DNA from: Rhodococcus rhodnii NBRC 100604
GTDB lineage: Bacteria > Actinomycetota > Actinomycetes > Mycobacteriales > Mycobacteriaceae
Direction of reading: 5' to 3'
Length of the DNA: 64,000 bases
NCBI RefSeq assembly: GCF_001894925.1
Contig: NZ_BCXD01000006.1
Coordinates: forward strand, 1-64,000
Shown here: positions 24,974 through 31,702 of the stretch, piece after piece
Layout of the letters: every line of letters starts with the position of its first letter
How positions within the stretch are numbered: position 1 is the first letter of the stretch
Program-made: the position numbers and the translations under genes
The notes under the pieces: model-generated
Databases searched by the model: none
Told to the model about the DNA's origin: nothing
Seen by the model: the letters and a program-made list of their open reading frames with translations, nothing else

Positions 24974-26061
24974 GCGCCGCGAGCCCGGTGAAGCAGGGCG
25001 TCGTCGGCGGCCTGCCTGCACTCGATCGGTTCCTGCCGGTGTGGATCGGTGGGGCGATGGTCGCGGGTCTGGTGATCGGGCGGGTCGTACCCGGGATCGG
25101 CGACGTTCTGGCGGCGGTCGAGATCGACGGCATCTCGCTGCCGATCGCGCTGGGCCTGCTGATCATGATGTATCCGGTGCTGGCGAAGGTTCGGTACGAC
25201 CGCGTCGGTGCCGTCGCCGGAGACCGCAGGCTCCTCGTCGGGTCGCTGGTACTGAACTGGATCGTCGGTCCCGCCCTGATGTTCGCGTTGGCGTGGCTGT
25301 TTCTCGCGGACCTCCCGGAGTACCGGACCGGACTGATCATCGTCGGGCTCGCACGCTGTATCGCGATGGTGATCATCTGGAACGACCTCGCGTGCGGCGA
25401 CCGCGAGGCGGCCGCGGTGCTCGTGGCCGTCAACTCGGTGTTCCAGGTGCTGATGTTCGCGGTGCTGGGGTGGTTCTATCTCGCCGTCCTCCCCGGATGG
25501 CTGGGCCTCGAACAGGCGACGATCGACACCTCGCCGTGGCGGATCGCGGGATCGGTGCTGGTCTTCCTCGGGATTCCGTTGCTCGCGGGGTTCCTCACCC
25601 GTCGCTACGGCGAGAAGGTGCGCGGTCGCGAGTGGTACGAGTCGAGGTTCCTCCCGCGGATCGGGCCGTGGGCGCTGTACGGACTGCTCTTCACGATCGT
25701 GCTCCTGTTCGCCCTCCAGGGAGACCGGATCGTCTCGAATCCGGTGGACGTCGTCCGAATCGCGGTGCCGTTGCTGGTCTACTTCGTCCTCATGTGGGGC
25801 GGCGGCTTCCTGCTCGGTGCGATGATCGGCCTCGGCTACGCGCGCACCACGACGCTCGCGTTCACCGCCGCCGGCAACAACTTCGAGCTCGCGATCGCCG
25901 TCGCGATCGCCACGTACGGCGCGGGTTCCGGCCAGGCGCTGGCGGGTGTGGTCGGGCCGTTGATCGAGGTTCCGGTTCTCGTCGGGCTGGTGTACGTCTC
26001 GCTCGCGCTGCGCACGAGATTCGATCGCGCGGCACCCGCCGTCGCCGCGAGGGAGTCGTGA
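24970..26061 (+). CDS. acr3: Acr3-type arsenite efflux permease
   Basis: 363 residues, GTG start, with ten predicted membrane helices. The conserved GLARCIAMVIIWNDLACGD holds the essential Cys of Acr3, and TTTLAFTAAGNNFELAIAVAIATYG carries the conserved Glu. It exports arsenite using the proton gradient. Overlaps of 4 bp on both sides tie it to arsR and arsC. Confidence 0.95.
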   Translation: MSAASPVKQGVVGGLPALDRFLPVWIGGAMVAGLVIGRVVPGIGDVLAAVEIDGISLPIALGLLIMMYPVLAKVRYDRVGAVAGDRRLLVGSLVLNWIVGPALMFALAWLFLADLPEYRTGLIIVGLARCIAMVIIWNDLACGDREAAAVLVAVNSVFQVLMFAVLGWFYLAVLPGWLGLEQATIDTSPWRIAGSVLVFLGIPLLAGFLTRRYGEKVRGREWYESRFLPRIGPWALYGLLFTIVLLFALQGDRIVSNPVDVVRIAVPLLVYFVLMWGGGFLLGAMIGLGYARTTTLAFTAAGNNFELAIAVAIATYGAGSGQALAGVVGPLIEVPVLVGLVYVSLALRTRFDRAAPAVAARES

Positions 26062-26468
26062 ACCACGTGTCCGTTCCCAGTGTTCTGTTCGTGTGCGTCC
26101 ACAATGCGGGGCGCTCCCAGATGGCGGCAGGATTCCTGGCCGCGATGGCGGGCGATCGCATCGAGGTGCGCTCGGCGGGAAGCGCTCCCGCCGAGGAGGT
26201 GAATCCGGTTGCCGTTCGCGCGATGGCGGAGGTCGGGATCGACATCTCCGGTCGTTCGCCGAAGGTCCTCACCGCCGGTGCCGTCGAAGCGTCGACCGTC
26301 GTGATCACCATGGGGTGTGGTGACGCCTGTCCGGTCTTTCCCGGAAAGTCCTACCGGGACTGGGTTCTGGACGATCCCGCCGGCGGCGGTATCGAGACCG
26401 TCCGACCGATCCGGGACGAGATCCGAGCCAGGGTCGAGGCGCTCGTCGCCGAGTTGACCGGCGGCTGA
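26058..26468 (+). CDS. arsC: arsenate reductase, mycothiol-dependent type
   Basis: 136 residues, GTG start, of the low-molecular-weight phosphatase fold. The P-loop VCVHNAGRSQMAAGF has the Cys-x5-Arg catalytic motif. TMGCGDACPVFPGKSYRDWVLDDPAG resembles corynebacterial ArsC1/ArsC2, which use mycothiol and mycoredoxin. It reduces arsenate to arsenite for export by Acr3. It is the third gene of the operon. Confidence 0.9.
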   Translation: MNHVSVPSVLFVCVHNAGRSQMAAGFLAAMAGDRIEVRSAGSAPAEEVNPVAVRAMAEVGIDISGRSPKVLTAGAVEASTVVITMGCGDACPVFPGKSYRDWVLDDPAGGGIETVRPIRDEIRARVEALVAELTGG

Positions 26469-26493
26469 CGCCTCGCCCGCAGGGCACACCGAC

Positions 26494-26901
26494 TCACGAT
26501 GCGTCGCAGCACGGTGCGTCCTCACCACCGAACGTCTCGGAATCGGCGAGGACGGTGTAGACCTCCCAGCGCTCTCCGGCGGGTCCCGTCACCCACACCT
26601 TGTCCTGCTGGGCGAAGCAGCAGGTCGTGCCGATCTCCTCGTCGGTGAACAGGCCGGCGTCCGTCAGCCTTTCGATCTCCGAGCGGACCTTCTCCGGTGA
26701 GTCCACCTCGACCCCGAGGTGGTCGATCGTGCCGCCCCGGCCGGGGTTCTCGAGCAGCACCAGCTTCAGCGGTGGTTCGGCGATCGCGAAGTTCGCGTAG
26801 CCGGGTTTCACCTTCGCGGGCTCGGTACCGAACAGCCTCGAGTAGAACGCGATGGACTCCTGTAGGTCGTCGACGTTGAGGGCGAGCTGAGCGCGTGACA
26901 T
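26494..26901 (-). CDS. arsI: ArsI/CadI family VOC metalloenzyme
   Basis: 135 residues with GGAGG 6 nt before the ATG at 26901. A single VOC domain shows Gln5, His in IDHLGVEV and Glu in GERWEVYTV as the likely Fe(II) ligands, and the vicinal Cys pair in TTCCFAQQDKVWV that binds trivalent arsenicals in ArsI carbon-arsenic lyases. CadI proteins of cadmium stress share these features, so the substrate (methylarsenite or metal) is not certain. It is convergent with arsC and divergent from the second arsR. Confidence 0.82.
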   Translation of the reverse strand: MSRAQLALNVDDLQESIAFYSRLFGTEPAKVKPGYANFAIAEPPLKLVLLENPGRGGTIDHLGVEVDSPEKVRSEIERLTDAGLFTDEEIGTTCCFAQQDKVWVTGPAGERWEVYTVLADSETFGGEDAPCCDAS

Positions 26902-26923
26902 GGCGGCCTCCACCTGTGAGATA

Positions 26924-26967
26924 TATGTCGAATTGTTCGAGGTCGAGAATCTCACCTTTTCGACATA
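26924..26967 (+). promoter_or_regulatory. operator region between arsI and the second arsR
   Basis: TATGTCGAA (26924-26932) and TTCGACATA (26959-26967) form a perfect 9-bp inverted repeat with a 26-bp gap. Inside lies TCGAA-TTG-TTCGA, and the flanks GTGAGA and TCTCAC also pair. The half-site matches the core of the arsR operator at 24572-24609. Confidence 0.55.
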
Positions 26968-26987
26968 AGTCAAGTACTCGGTACGAT
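26959..26987 (+). promoter_or_regulatory. promoter of the second arsR
   Basis: TTCGAC (26959-26964), a 17-bp spacer and TACGAT (26982-26987) lie 6 nt before the ATG at 26994, giving a leaderless transcript. The -35 element is part of the inverted repeat, so binding there would block transcription. Confidence 0.6.
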
Positions 26988-26993
26988 CGGCAC

Positions 26994-27353
26994 ATGCCCA
27001 AGGCACTTCCGGTCGTCGACGTCTCCGCACCGATCTGCTGCGATCCCGTGTCCGCGGCACCGATGGCCGACGCCGATGCCCTCGAACTGGCGCTGCGACT
27101 CAAGGCACTCGCCGACCCGGTGCGCATCAAACTGATGTCGCTGCTGCTCACCAGTGAGGACGGTGCGGTCTGTACGTGCGATCTCGCTGCGGCGGTCGGC
27201 CTCGCCGAATCCACGGTGAGTCACCACCTCACGCAGCTGCGTAAGGCGGGAATGGCCGAATCGCAGCGCCGCGGCATGAACGTCTATCACCGCGCCCGCA
27301 CCGATGCCCTCGACGCGCTACGCGTCGTACTCGACCCGAACTGCTGCCGGTGA
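26994..27353 (+). CDS. arsR: second ArsR-family metalloregulator (corynebacterial CgArsR type)
   Basis: 119 residues. The N-terminal Cys15-Cys16 pair (APICCDP) together with Cys in AVCTCDL fits the Corynebacterium ArsR arsenite site (Cys15, Cys16, Cys55). The DNA-binding part reads ALADPVRIKLMSLLL and ESTVSHHLTQLRKAGM, and the protein ends NCCR. It differs from the first ArsR in sensor geometry. It probably controls arsI and itself. Its 3' end overlaps the convergent hypothetical gene by 36 bp. Confidence 0.88.
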   Translation: MPKALPVVDVSAPICCDPVSAAPMADADALELALRLKALADPVRIKLMSLLLTSEDGAVCTCDLAAAVGLAESTVSHHLTQLRKAGMAESQRRGMNVYHRARTDALDALRVVLDPNCCR

Positions 27354-27860
27354 GGTCTCCACCTCGACGAGAACCCCGATCTGGCGGATCCACGGTCCCG
27401 TCCTCGGCGGACCCACCGCGACCCACCCGCTCCGAAAGTCAGGCGGAGGTGGCTCTTCGGGCACCAGGCCGTTGGTGAAACCGGTCTGTCCCGGCCTCAC
27501 CGGTGCGAGTTCGTCCGAGTAACCCTGATCGTGCCGACCGTCGTCGCCGGGACGACTCGTGCGAGTGATCAGGCGACACTCGGTCACCGTTCCGGCGATC
27601 ATCGAGTTCTCGGGGACCAGGCCGGGCCAGTCCGCCTCGAAATGCCCGACGAGTTCTGTCGTGCCTCGGCGGAGCCGGGGCGAACGGAACAGCGCCGACC
27701 ACGTGTCCCCGTGCAGCGTCATCGCGTACGTGGCCGGATACCAGTTGCCGTCCGGCTGCGTTACGGCGCTGCGGCCCAGCAGAATGTAACTACATGCCCT
27801 CTGCGAACGACTTCTCCCATGTGGGCCGTGCGGCCCCGCTTTCCGAGAGGGGTACGACAT
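27318..27860 (-). CDS. hypothetical protein (start uncertain)
   Basis: Up to 180 residues; no family recognised. The C-terminal 130 residues have normal codon use for this genome and protein-like composition (GNWYPATYAMTLHGDTWSALF, WIRQIGVLVEVETSPAAVRV). The longest reasonable ATG start (27860) is shared base for base with the start of a plus-strand small gene, which is unlikely for both. The true start may be nearer 27722-27800. If it is not a gene, the stretch 27354-27858 holds no other coding region that I can see. Confidence 0.5.
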   Translation of the reverse strand: MSYPSRKAGPHGPHGRSRSQRACSYILLGRSAVTQPDGNWYPATYAMTLHGDTWSALFRSPRLRRGTTELVGHFEADWPGLVPENSMIAGTVTECRLITRTSRPGDDGRHDQGYSDELAPVRPGQTGFTNGLVPEEPPPPDFRSGWVAVGPPRTGPWIRQIGVLVEVETSPAAVRVEYDA

Positions 27861-27990
27861 GGGTTCTGCAGACGTGCTGCAGTGGATCACCGACGGCTAT
27901 CTCGCGGGAGATCCCATCGCGACGGGCGCGTTCATCGCGGTCTTCTTCGTGAGCGGGGTCTGGCAGCTGATCACCGGCGGGCCGTTCTGA
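27859..27990 (+). CDS. small single-pass membrane protein, 43 residues
   Basis: The product begins MGSADVLQWITDGYLAG, contains one hydrophobic helix (IATGAFIAVFFVSGVWQLIT) and ends GGPF. GAGAGGGG lies 6 nt upstream of the ATG, one of the stronger ribosome-binding sites in the window. It is too short for usual gene finders. It resembles small holin-like or transporter-accessory peptides only in general layout. Confidence 0.55.
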   Translation: MGSADVLQWITDGYLAGDPIATGAFIAVFFVSGVWQLITGGPF

Positions 27991-27993
27991 CGC

Positions 27994-28437
27994 TCACCCC
28001 AGCGAGTCGTCGGCCGACCACCACCGCCACGTCAGTGCGGTGACGGCGACGGCGGGTCCTTCGGGGCGCGCGTCGTCGTACTGGGAGTACTTGTCGCAGA
28101 GCAGATCCCGCGCCGTTTCGGCCGCCTCGCCGTCGACGATGCGCGCGTGGCCGTCGACGCGGATCCACCACAACCGGTCCCAGTCCTCGTCGTAGTGGTC
28201 GACGAGGACGCTCACGCGCGGCTCGTGCGCGATCGCGCGGAGCCGCGCGAGATCGTGGGTGCGTTTGGGTTTGTGGTCGACGGCCGTCACGATCGCGGGG
28301 TCCGCGCTCTCGTCGACACCCGCCGCCGCGTACGCGAACACGACGGGAACGATGTGCGGCGCACCGGTGTCGCGGACCGTCGCGAGACGCGCGATCGGCG
28401 CGTCGGCGACACGGCGGAGCACCTCGGCTGACGTCAT
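27994..28437 (-). CDS. PPOX-class oxidoreductase, TIGR03668-like (probably F420-dependent)
   Basis: 147 residues with the split-barrel pyridoxamine-phosphate-oxidase fold. The pattern ARLATVRDTGAPHIVPVVFAY, then DHKPKRTHDLARLRAI and VSVLVDHYDEDWDRLWWIRVDG, matches the actinobacterial TIGR03668 group thought to use F420. The substrate is unknown. It ends 4 bp from the 43-residue gene and is divergent from the PHP-domain gene. Confidence 0.8.
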   Translation of the reverse strand: MTSAEVLRRVADAPIARLATVRDTGAPHIVPVVFAYAAAGVDESADPAIVTAVDHKPKRTHDLARLRAIAHEPRVSVLVDHYDEDWDRLWWIRVDGHARIVDGEAAETARDLLCDKYSQYDDARPEGPAVAVTALTWRWWSADDSLG

Positions 28438-28476
28438 CGTCCGATTGTGGCGTGTCGGCGCCCCGAACGCGGCAGC

Positions 28477-29490
28477 ATGCGAGATGTGGACCCGGTCGCG
28501 GCGTTGCGGGAGACCGCCTTCTGGCTCGAGCGCGGACGCGCGGAGACGCACCGCGTGCGTGCGTATCGCCGTGCCGCGGACGTCGTCGCGGAGCTCGGTG
28601 ACGACGAGCGAGCCGCGCGGCGCGATGCCGATTCGTGGACGCAACTCGCGGGGATCGGCCCGAAGACCGCGGCGGTGATCCGCGAGTCGTACGGCGGCGT
28701 GCCGTCGTATCTCGCAGGACTGCGGCGCGACGCGAAGCCGATCGGTGGCGGCACGCTGCGCGGCGCACTGCGCGGCGATCTGCACGTGCACTCCGACTGG
28801 TCCGACGGCGGCAGCAGCATCGAGGAGATGATGACGGTCGCGGCGGCGCTCGGCCACGAGTACTGCGCGCTCACCGATCACTCGCCGCGCCTCACCGTCG
28901 CGAACGGCCTGTCCGCGGAGCGGCTTCGGCAGCAGCTGGCGGTGATCGAGGAGCTGCGCCCGCGGGTCGCTCCGATGCGCATCCTCACCGGCATCGAGGT
29001 GGACATCCTCGAGGACGGCACGCTCGATCAGGATCGCGGCCTGCTCGCGGAGCTCGACGTCGTCGTCGCGAGCGTCCACTCGAAGCTTCGCGCCGAGCGG
29101 GGCGCGATGACCCGGCGCATGCTCGCTGCCGTCGAGGATCCGCTCGTGGACGTGCTGGGGCATCCGACGGGCCGGCTGGTCGAGGGGGCGCGCGGGACGC
29201 GGCCCGAATCGCAGTTCGACGCCGAGGCGGTGTTCACGGCGTGCCGGGACGCAGGGACGGCCGTCGAGATCAACTCGCGGCCGGAACGACGCGACCCTCC
29301 GATGCGTCTTCTGGAGCTCGCGCGCGACATCGGCTGTCTGTTCGCTGTGGACACGGATGCTCACGCGCCTGGGCAGCTCGCGTGGCAGGGCTACGGCTGT
29401 GAACGCGCGATGACCTGCGGTATAGACGAGGATCGCGTGATCGATACCTGGCCGCTGGAGCGGCTTCTCGGGTGGCTCGGCGATAGCTGA
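28477..29490 (+). CDS. PHP-domain phosphoesterase with helix-hairpin-helix N-terminus
   Basis: 337 residues. Residues 1-90 resemble the DNA polymerase beta/X N-terminal region (WLERGRAETHRVRAYRRAADVV, and a helix-hairpin-helix LAGIGPKTAAVIRE). The PHP domain follows with metal ligands in GDLHVHSDWSDGGSS, LTDHSPR, ILTGIEVDIL, VHSKLR, GHPTGR and DTDAHAPG. This equals a family X polymerase that has kept the PHP nuclease but lost the polymerase palm. A role in DNA repair or phosphoester hydrolysis is likely. A GTG 30 nt upstream (28447) is an alternative start. Confidence 0.85.
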   Translation: MRDVDPVAALRETAFWLERGRAETHRVRAYRRAADVVAELGDDERAARRDADSWTQLAGIGPKTAAVIRESYGGVPSYLAGLRRDAKPIGGGTLRGALRGDLHVHSDWSDGGSSIEEMMTVAAALGHEYCALTDHSPRLTVANGLSAERLRQQLAVIEELRPRVAPMRILTGIEVDILEDGTLDQDRGLLAELDVVVASVHSKLRAERGAMTRRMLAAVEDPLVDVLGHPTGRLVEGARGTRPESQFDAEAVFTACRDAGTAVEINSRPERRDPPMRLLELARDIGCLFAVDTDAHAPGQLAWQGYGCERAMTCGIDEDRVIDTWPLERLLGWLGDS

Positions 29491-29658
29491 AACGAACGGC
29501 CGGTGACATGCAGGGAACCGGCAGGAAACGATTTCCTGGAATATCCGTACGTATGTACCGCCCATCGTTACAGTGCGAAGCGCATCATCCGCCACACCGG
29601 CACCAGGCGTGAAATCCGCGATATCCGGGGTGGGGGGACATCACGGAAGGGGATGCGG

Positions 29659-30351
29659 ATGACTCGCTCATGGACGCTCGACGACGGGCGGACGGCCGGC
29701 GGCACGACCGGAGGGAAGGCCCGCGCCCGGGTGGGCCGCGGACTCGCCGCGACGGCGGCCGCGGCGGCGGTGGCCCTCGGCCTCGGTGCGGCACCCGCGG
29801 CCGCGACACCCAATCCCGTCACGATCGTCAACGGGATCCTCTCGGTCACGCCGCTCTGTCAAGGGCTCTCACGCGATCTCATCGTCGAGTGCACGGGCTT
29901 CGAGACGCTGACCCCCGATTTCCCGGTCATGCTCGACCTCAATCCGTTCGGTACCCACATCGTCGTGCTGGGGGCGGGCCTGCACGCCGACGGGACGCTG
30001 CCGCCCGTCCTCCACAACCGCCTGCAGGCGGCGCTGCGGGTCGCGCAGCGCTACCCGACGGCGCCGATCGTCGTGACGGGCGGCGTCCCGCGCAACGGGG
30101 TCACCGAGGCGCTCGCGATGCGGAATTGGCTGGTCGCCAACGGAATACCCGACTTCCGGATCACCCAGGAGGACCGCTCGCGCAGCACGATCGAGAACGC
30201 GCAGAACACCAACGGCATCCTGCTCGGACGTGGCGCGACGGGCGCCGTCGTCGTCACGAGCCCGGATCACCTGCAGCGGGCGATGATCGACTTCCGCTCG
30301 GCGGTCGACGCCCGGATCCCGATCGCGGGCGTCGTCGCACCGTATCTGTGA
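29659..30351 (+). CDS. secreted YdcF/SanA-like (DUF218) protein
   Basis: 230 residues. The N-terminus carries a Tat-like or Sec signal (RGLAATAAAAAVALGLGAAPAAATPNP). The DUF218 core shows IVVLGAGL, RLQAALRVAQRYPTAPIVVTGGVPR and the ED-x-S-R-S-T-x-EN motif (EDRSRSTIENAQNT) followed by VVVTSPDHLQRA. Proteins of this family act in envelope biogenesis in other bacteria. I prefer the ATG at 29659, because GGAAGGGG (29645-29652) is then spaced correctly; the ATG at 29653 would be too close. Confidence 0.82.
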   Translation: MTRSWTLDDGRTAGGTTGGKARARVGRGLAATAAAAAVALGLGAAPAAATPNPVTIVNGILSVTPLCQGLSRDLIVECTGFETLTPDFPVMLDLNPFGTHIVVLGAGLHADGTLPPVLHNRLQAALRVAQRYPTAPIVVTGGVPRNGVTEALAMRNWLVANGIPDFRITQEDRSRSTIENAQNTNGILLGRGATGAVVVTSPDHLQRAMIDFRSAVDARIPIAGVVAPYL

Positions 30352-30360
30352 GCGAGGCCG

Positions 30361-31008
30361 TCAGAGTTCGCCCTCGAGGCTCCGCATCTCGTCGATCTCC
30401 TGCTGCTGGGTAGCGACGATCTCGCGCGCCATCGCGACGGCACCCTCGTGCTCGCCGTTCTCGATCTCGGTCTGCGCCATCTCGACGGCACCCTCGTGGT
30501 GCTCGATCATCTGGGTGAGGAAGAGCCTCGACGCCGTGGCGCCGTCCGCGGCGTCGAGGTCGCGCAGGTCGTCGTCGGAGAGCATGCCGGCCATGTCGTG
30601 CCCGCCGTGCTGGTCTCCCCCGTGCGCGCCGTGCTCGTCACCGCCGGCGACGCCCCACTCGGTGAGCCAGGCGTCGAGCTGCTCGATCTCGGGTGCCTGT
30701 GCTGCCCGGATCTGCTCGGCGAGCGCGCGCACGCGCGGGTCGAGGTCGGGCTTCGCGAGCACGATGTCGCTCATCTCGATCGCCTGCCGGTGGTGCGGCA
30801 GCATTCCCTGCGCGAACGTCACGTCGGCGTCGTTGTGGGCCGCGGCATCCTGCTGCTCGTGGTCCTGGCCGTGGCCCTCGTGCTGCGCGGTGGTCTCGGT
30901 CGTGGTCGCGGCGTCGTCGTCCGAGCAGGCCGTGAGCCCCGCTGCGAGTGCTGCGGCCGCAGCCGCGGCCACGGCGGCGCGCCGAATGTGGGAGGTGCGA
31001 GTCGTCAC
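30361..31008 (-). CDS. DUF305 lipoprotein
   Basis: 215 residues. A signal peptide ends in a lipobox (GLTACSDD). A His-rich linker follows (QHEGHGQDHEQQD). The DUF305 domain has the repeated motif FAQGMLPHHRQAIEMSD and FLTQMIEHHEGAVEMAQ, each with a double His. A Gly/His-rich loop (DEHGAHGGDQHGGHDM) could bind metal. DUF305 proteins are often found with copper or other metal genes, and here the gene is divergent from a metalloregulator. Confidence 0.85.
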   Translation of the reverse strand: MTTRTSHIRRAAVAAAAAAALAAGLTACSDDDAATTTETTAQHEGHGQDHEQQDAAAHNDADVTFAQGMLPHHRQAIEMSDIVLAKPDLDPRVRALAEQIRAAQAPEIEQLDAWLTEWGVAGGDEHGAHGGDQHGGHDMAGMLSDDDLRDLDAADGATASRLFLTQMIEHHEGAVEMAQTEIENGEHEGAVAMAREIVATQQQEIDEMRSLEGEL

Positions 31009-31045
31009 GGTGTGCCCTTCGTCGTCCGTCGATTCGATGCCGACG

Positions 31046-31069
31046 ATACCCGTACGTGTTTACGGGTAT
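31046..31069 (+). promoter_or_regulatory. inverted-repeat operator between DUF305 and ArsR-type genes
   Basis: ATACCCGTA (31046-31054), a 6-nt spacer and TACGGGTAT (31061-31069) form a perfect 9-bp inverted repeat, of the size and kind bound by ArsR/SmtB dimers. It lies 37 bp before the DUF305 gene and 48 bp before the regulator gene. Confidence 0.65.
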
Positions 31070-31117
31070 TGCCGGTTCGTGATGACGTGAGATCGGGATC
31101 TGCGGGATCATCGAGGA

Positions 31118-31492
31118 ATGACCACCACCCAGCCGCGACCGCTCGACCCCGACGCGGTGGCACACGCCCGGGGCCGGCTCATCAGCAAGGACGAGGCGGA
31201 GCGTCTCGGCGCGGTCCTGAGCCTGCTCGCCGACCCGACGCGCACGCGTGTGCTCTACGCACTCGACGTCGCCGAGGAACTGTGTGTCGGTGACATCGCC
31301 CTCACCCTCGATCTCGGCGAGGACGCCGTCGGCTACGCGCTGCGGATCCTCCGCACCGCGGGCATGGTCACGCGCCGCAAACAGGGCCGCGTCGTGTACT
31401 ACCGGCTGGCCGAGGGCTTCCCCGAACCGCTTCGGATGCACTGCATGCGGCGGCTCGTCGCCCTCTCGGACACCCCCGACGACGACGAGTGA
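31118..31492 (+). CDS. ArsR/SmtB-family metalloregulator
   Basis: 124 residues. The winged helix reads SLLADPTRTRVLYALDVAEELCVGDIALTLDLGEDAVGYALRILRTAGMV. One Cys lies in the position of the classical alpha-3 site (ELCVGD) and another in the C-terminal helix (RMHCMRRL). This suggests a soft-metal sensor with a geometry unlike both arsenic regulators nearby, possibly cadmium/lead or copper. The divergent DUF305 gene and the shared palindrome mark its target. Confidence 0.82.
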   Translation: MTTTQPRPLDPDAVAHARGRLISKDEAERLGAVLSLLADPTRTRVLYALDVAEELCVGDIALTLDLGEDAVGYALRILRTAGMVTRRKQGRVVYYRLAEGFPEPLRMHCMRRLVALSDTPDDDE

Positions 31493-31541
31493 CCGGCCGC
31501 AGGATGTGACACTCCGCACGCCGTTGGAACCACCCTCGTGC

Positions 31542-31555
31542 CCGGAACGTTCCGG
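31542..31555. repeat. perfect 14-bp palindrome
   Basis: CCGGAACGTTCCGG lies in the 206-bp interval before the CNNM gene pair. It could be a transcription-factor site; no regulator is known for it. Confidence 0.4.
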
Positions 31556-31627
31556 TTATGGCAATCTGCATGCCACGGCGGATACCTCCCGCGACGCAGC
31601 ATGCTGCACCTACCCACAGAGAGAGCG

Positions 31628-31702
31628 ATGAAGAGCGCACAGCGCACATCACCCGAACCCGTGCCCAGATCTGAGCCGAGGGTGGAGGTGAGGCCGTCGT
31701 GA
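31628..31702 (+). CDS. possible Pro/Glu-rich leader peptide, 24 residues
   Basis: An ATG preceded by GAGAGAG opens a short frame encoding MKSAQRTSPEPVPRSEPRVE then VRPS, ending at a TGA that overlaps the GTG start of the CNNM gene (GTGA). Its Pro-Glu repeats resemble the acidic/proline leader peptides that sense magnesium through ribosome destabilisation upstream of enterobacterial Mg transporters. The downstream gene also has its own ribosome-binding site (GGAGGTGAGG). This is a candidate only. Confidence 0.3.
   Translation: MKSAQRTSPEPVPRSEPRVEVRPS

Noticed and set aside
26924-26944. LexA box near the second arsR
   Set aside because: TCGAA-TTG-TTCGA has a 3-bp spacer and lacks the 16-bp SOS-box geometry; it fits the ArsR half-site better.
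24572-27353. Arsenic genes as a mobile island
   Set aside because: No transposase, integrase, tRNA or direct-repeat boundary is visible, and base composition matches the flanks.
31596-31607. GCAGCATGCTGC palindrome before the CNNM genes
   Set aside because: A 12-bp palindrome of common bases in high-GC DNA, with no supporting promoter context.
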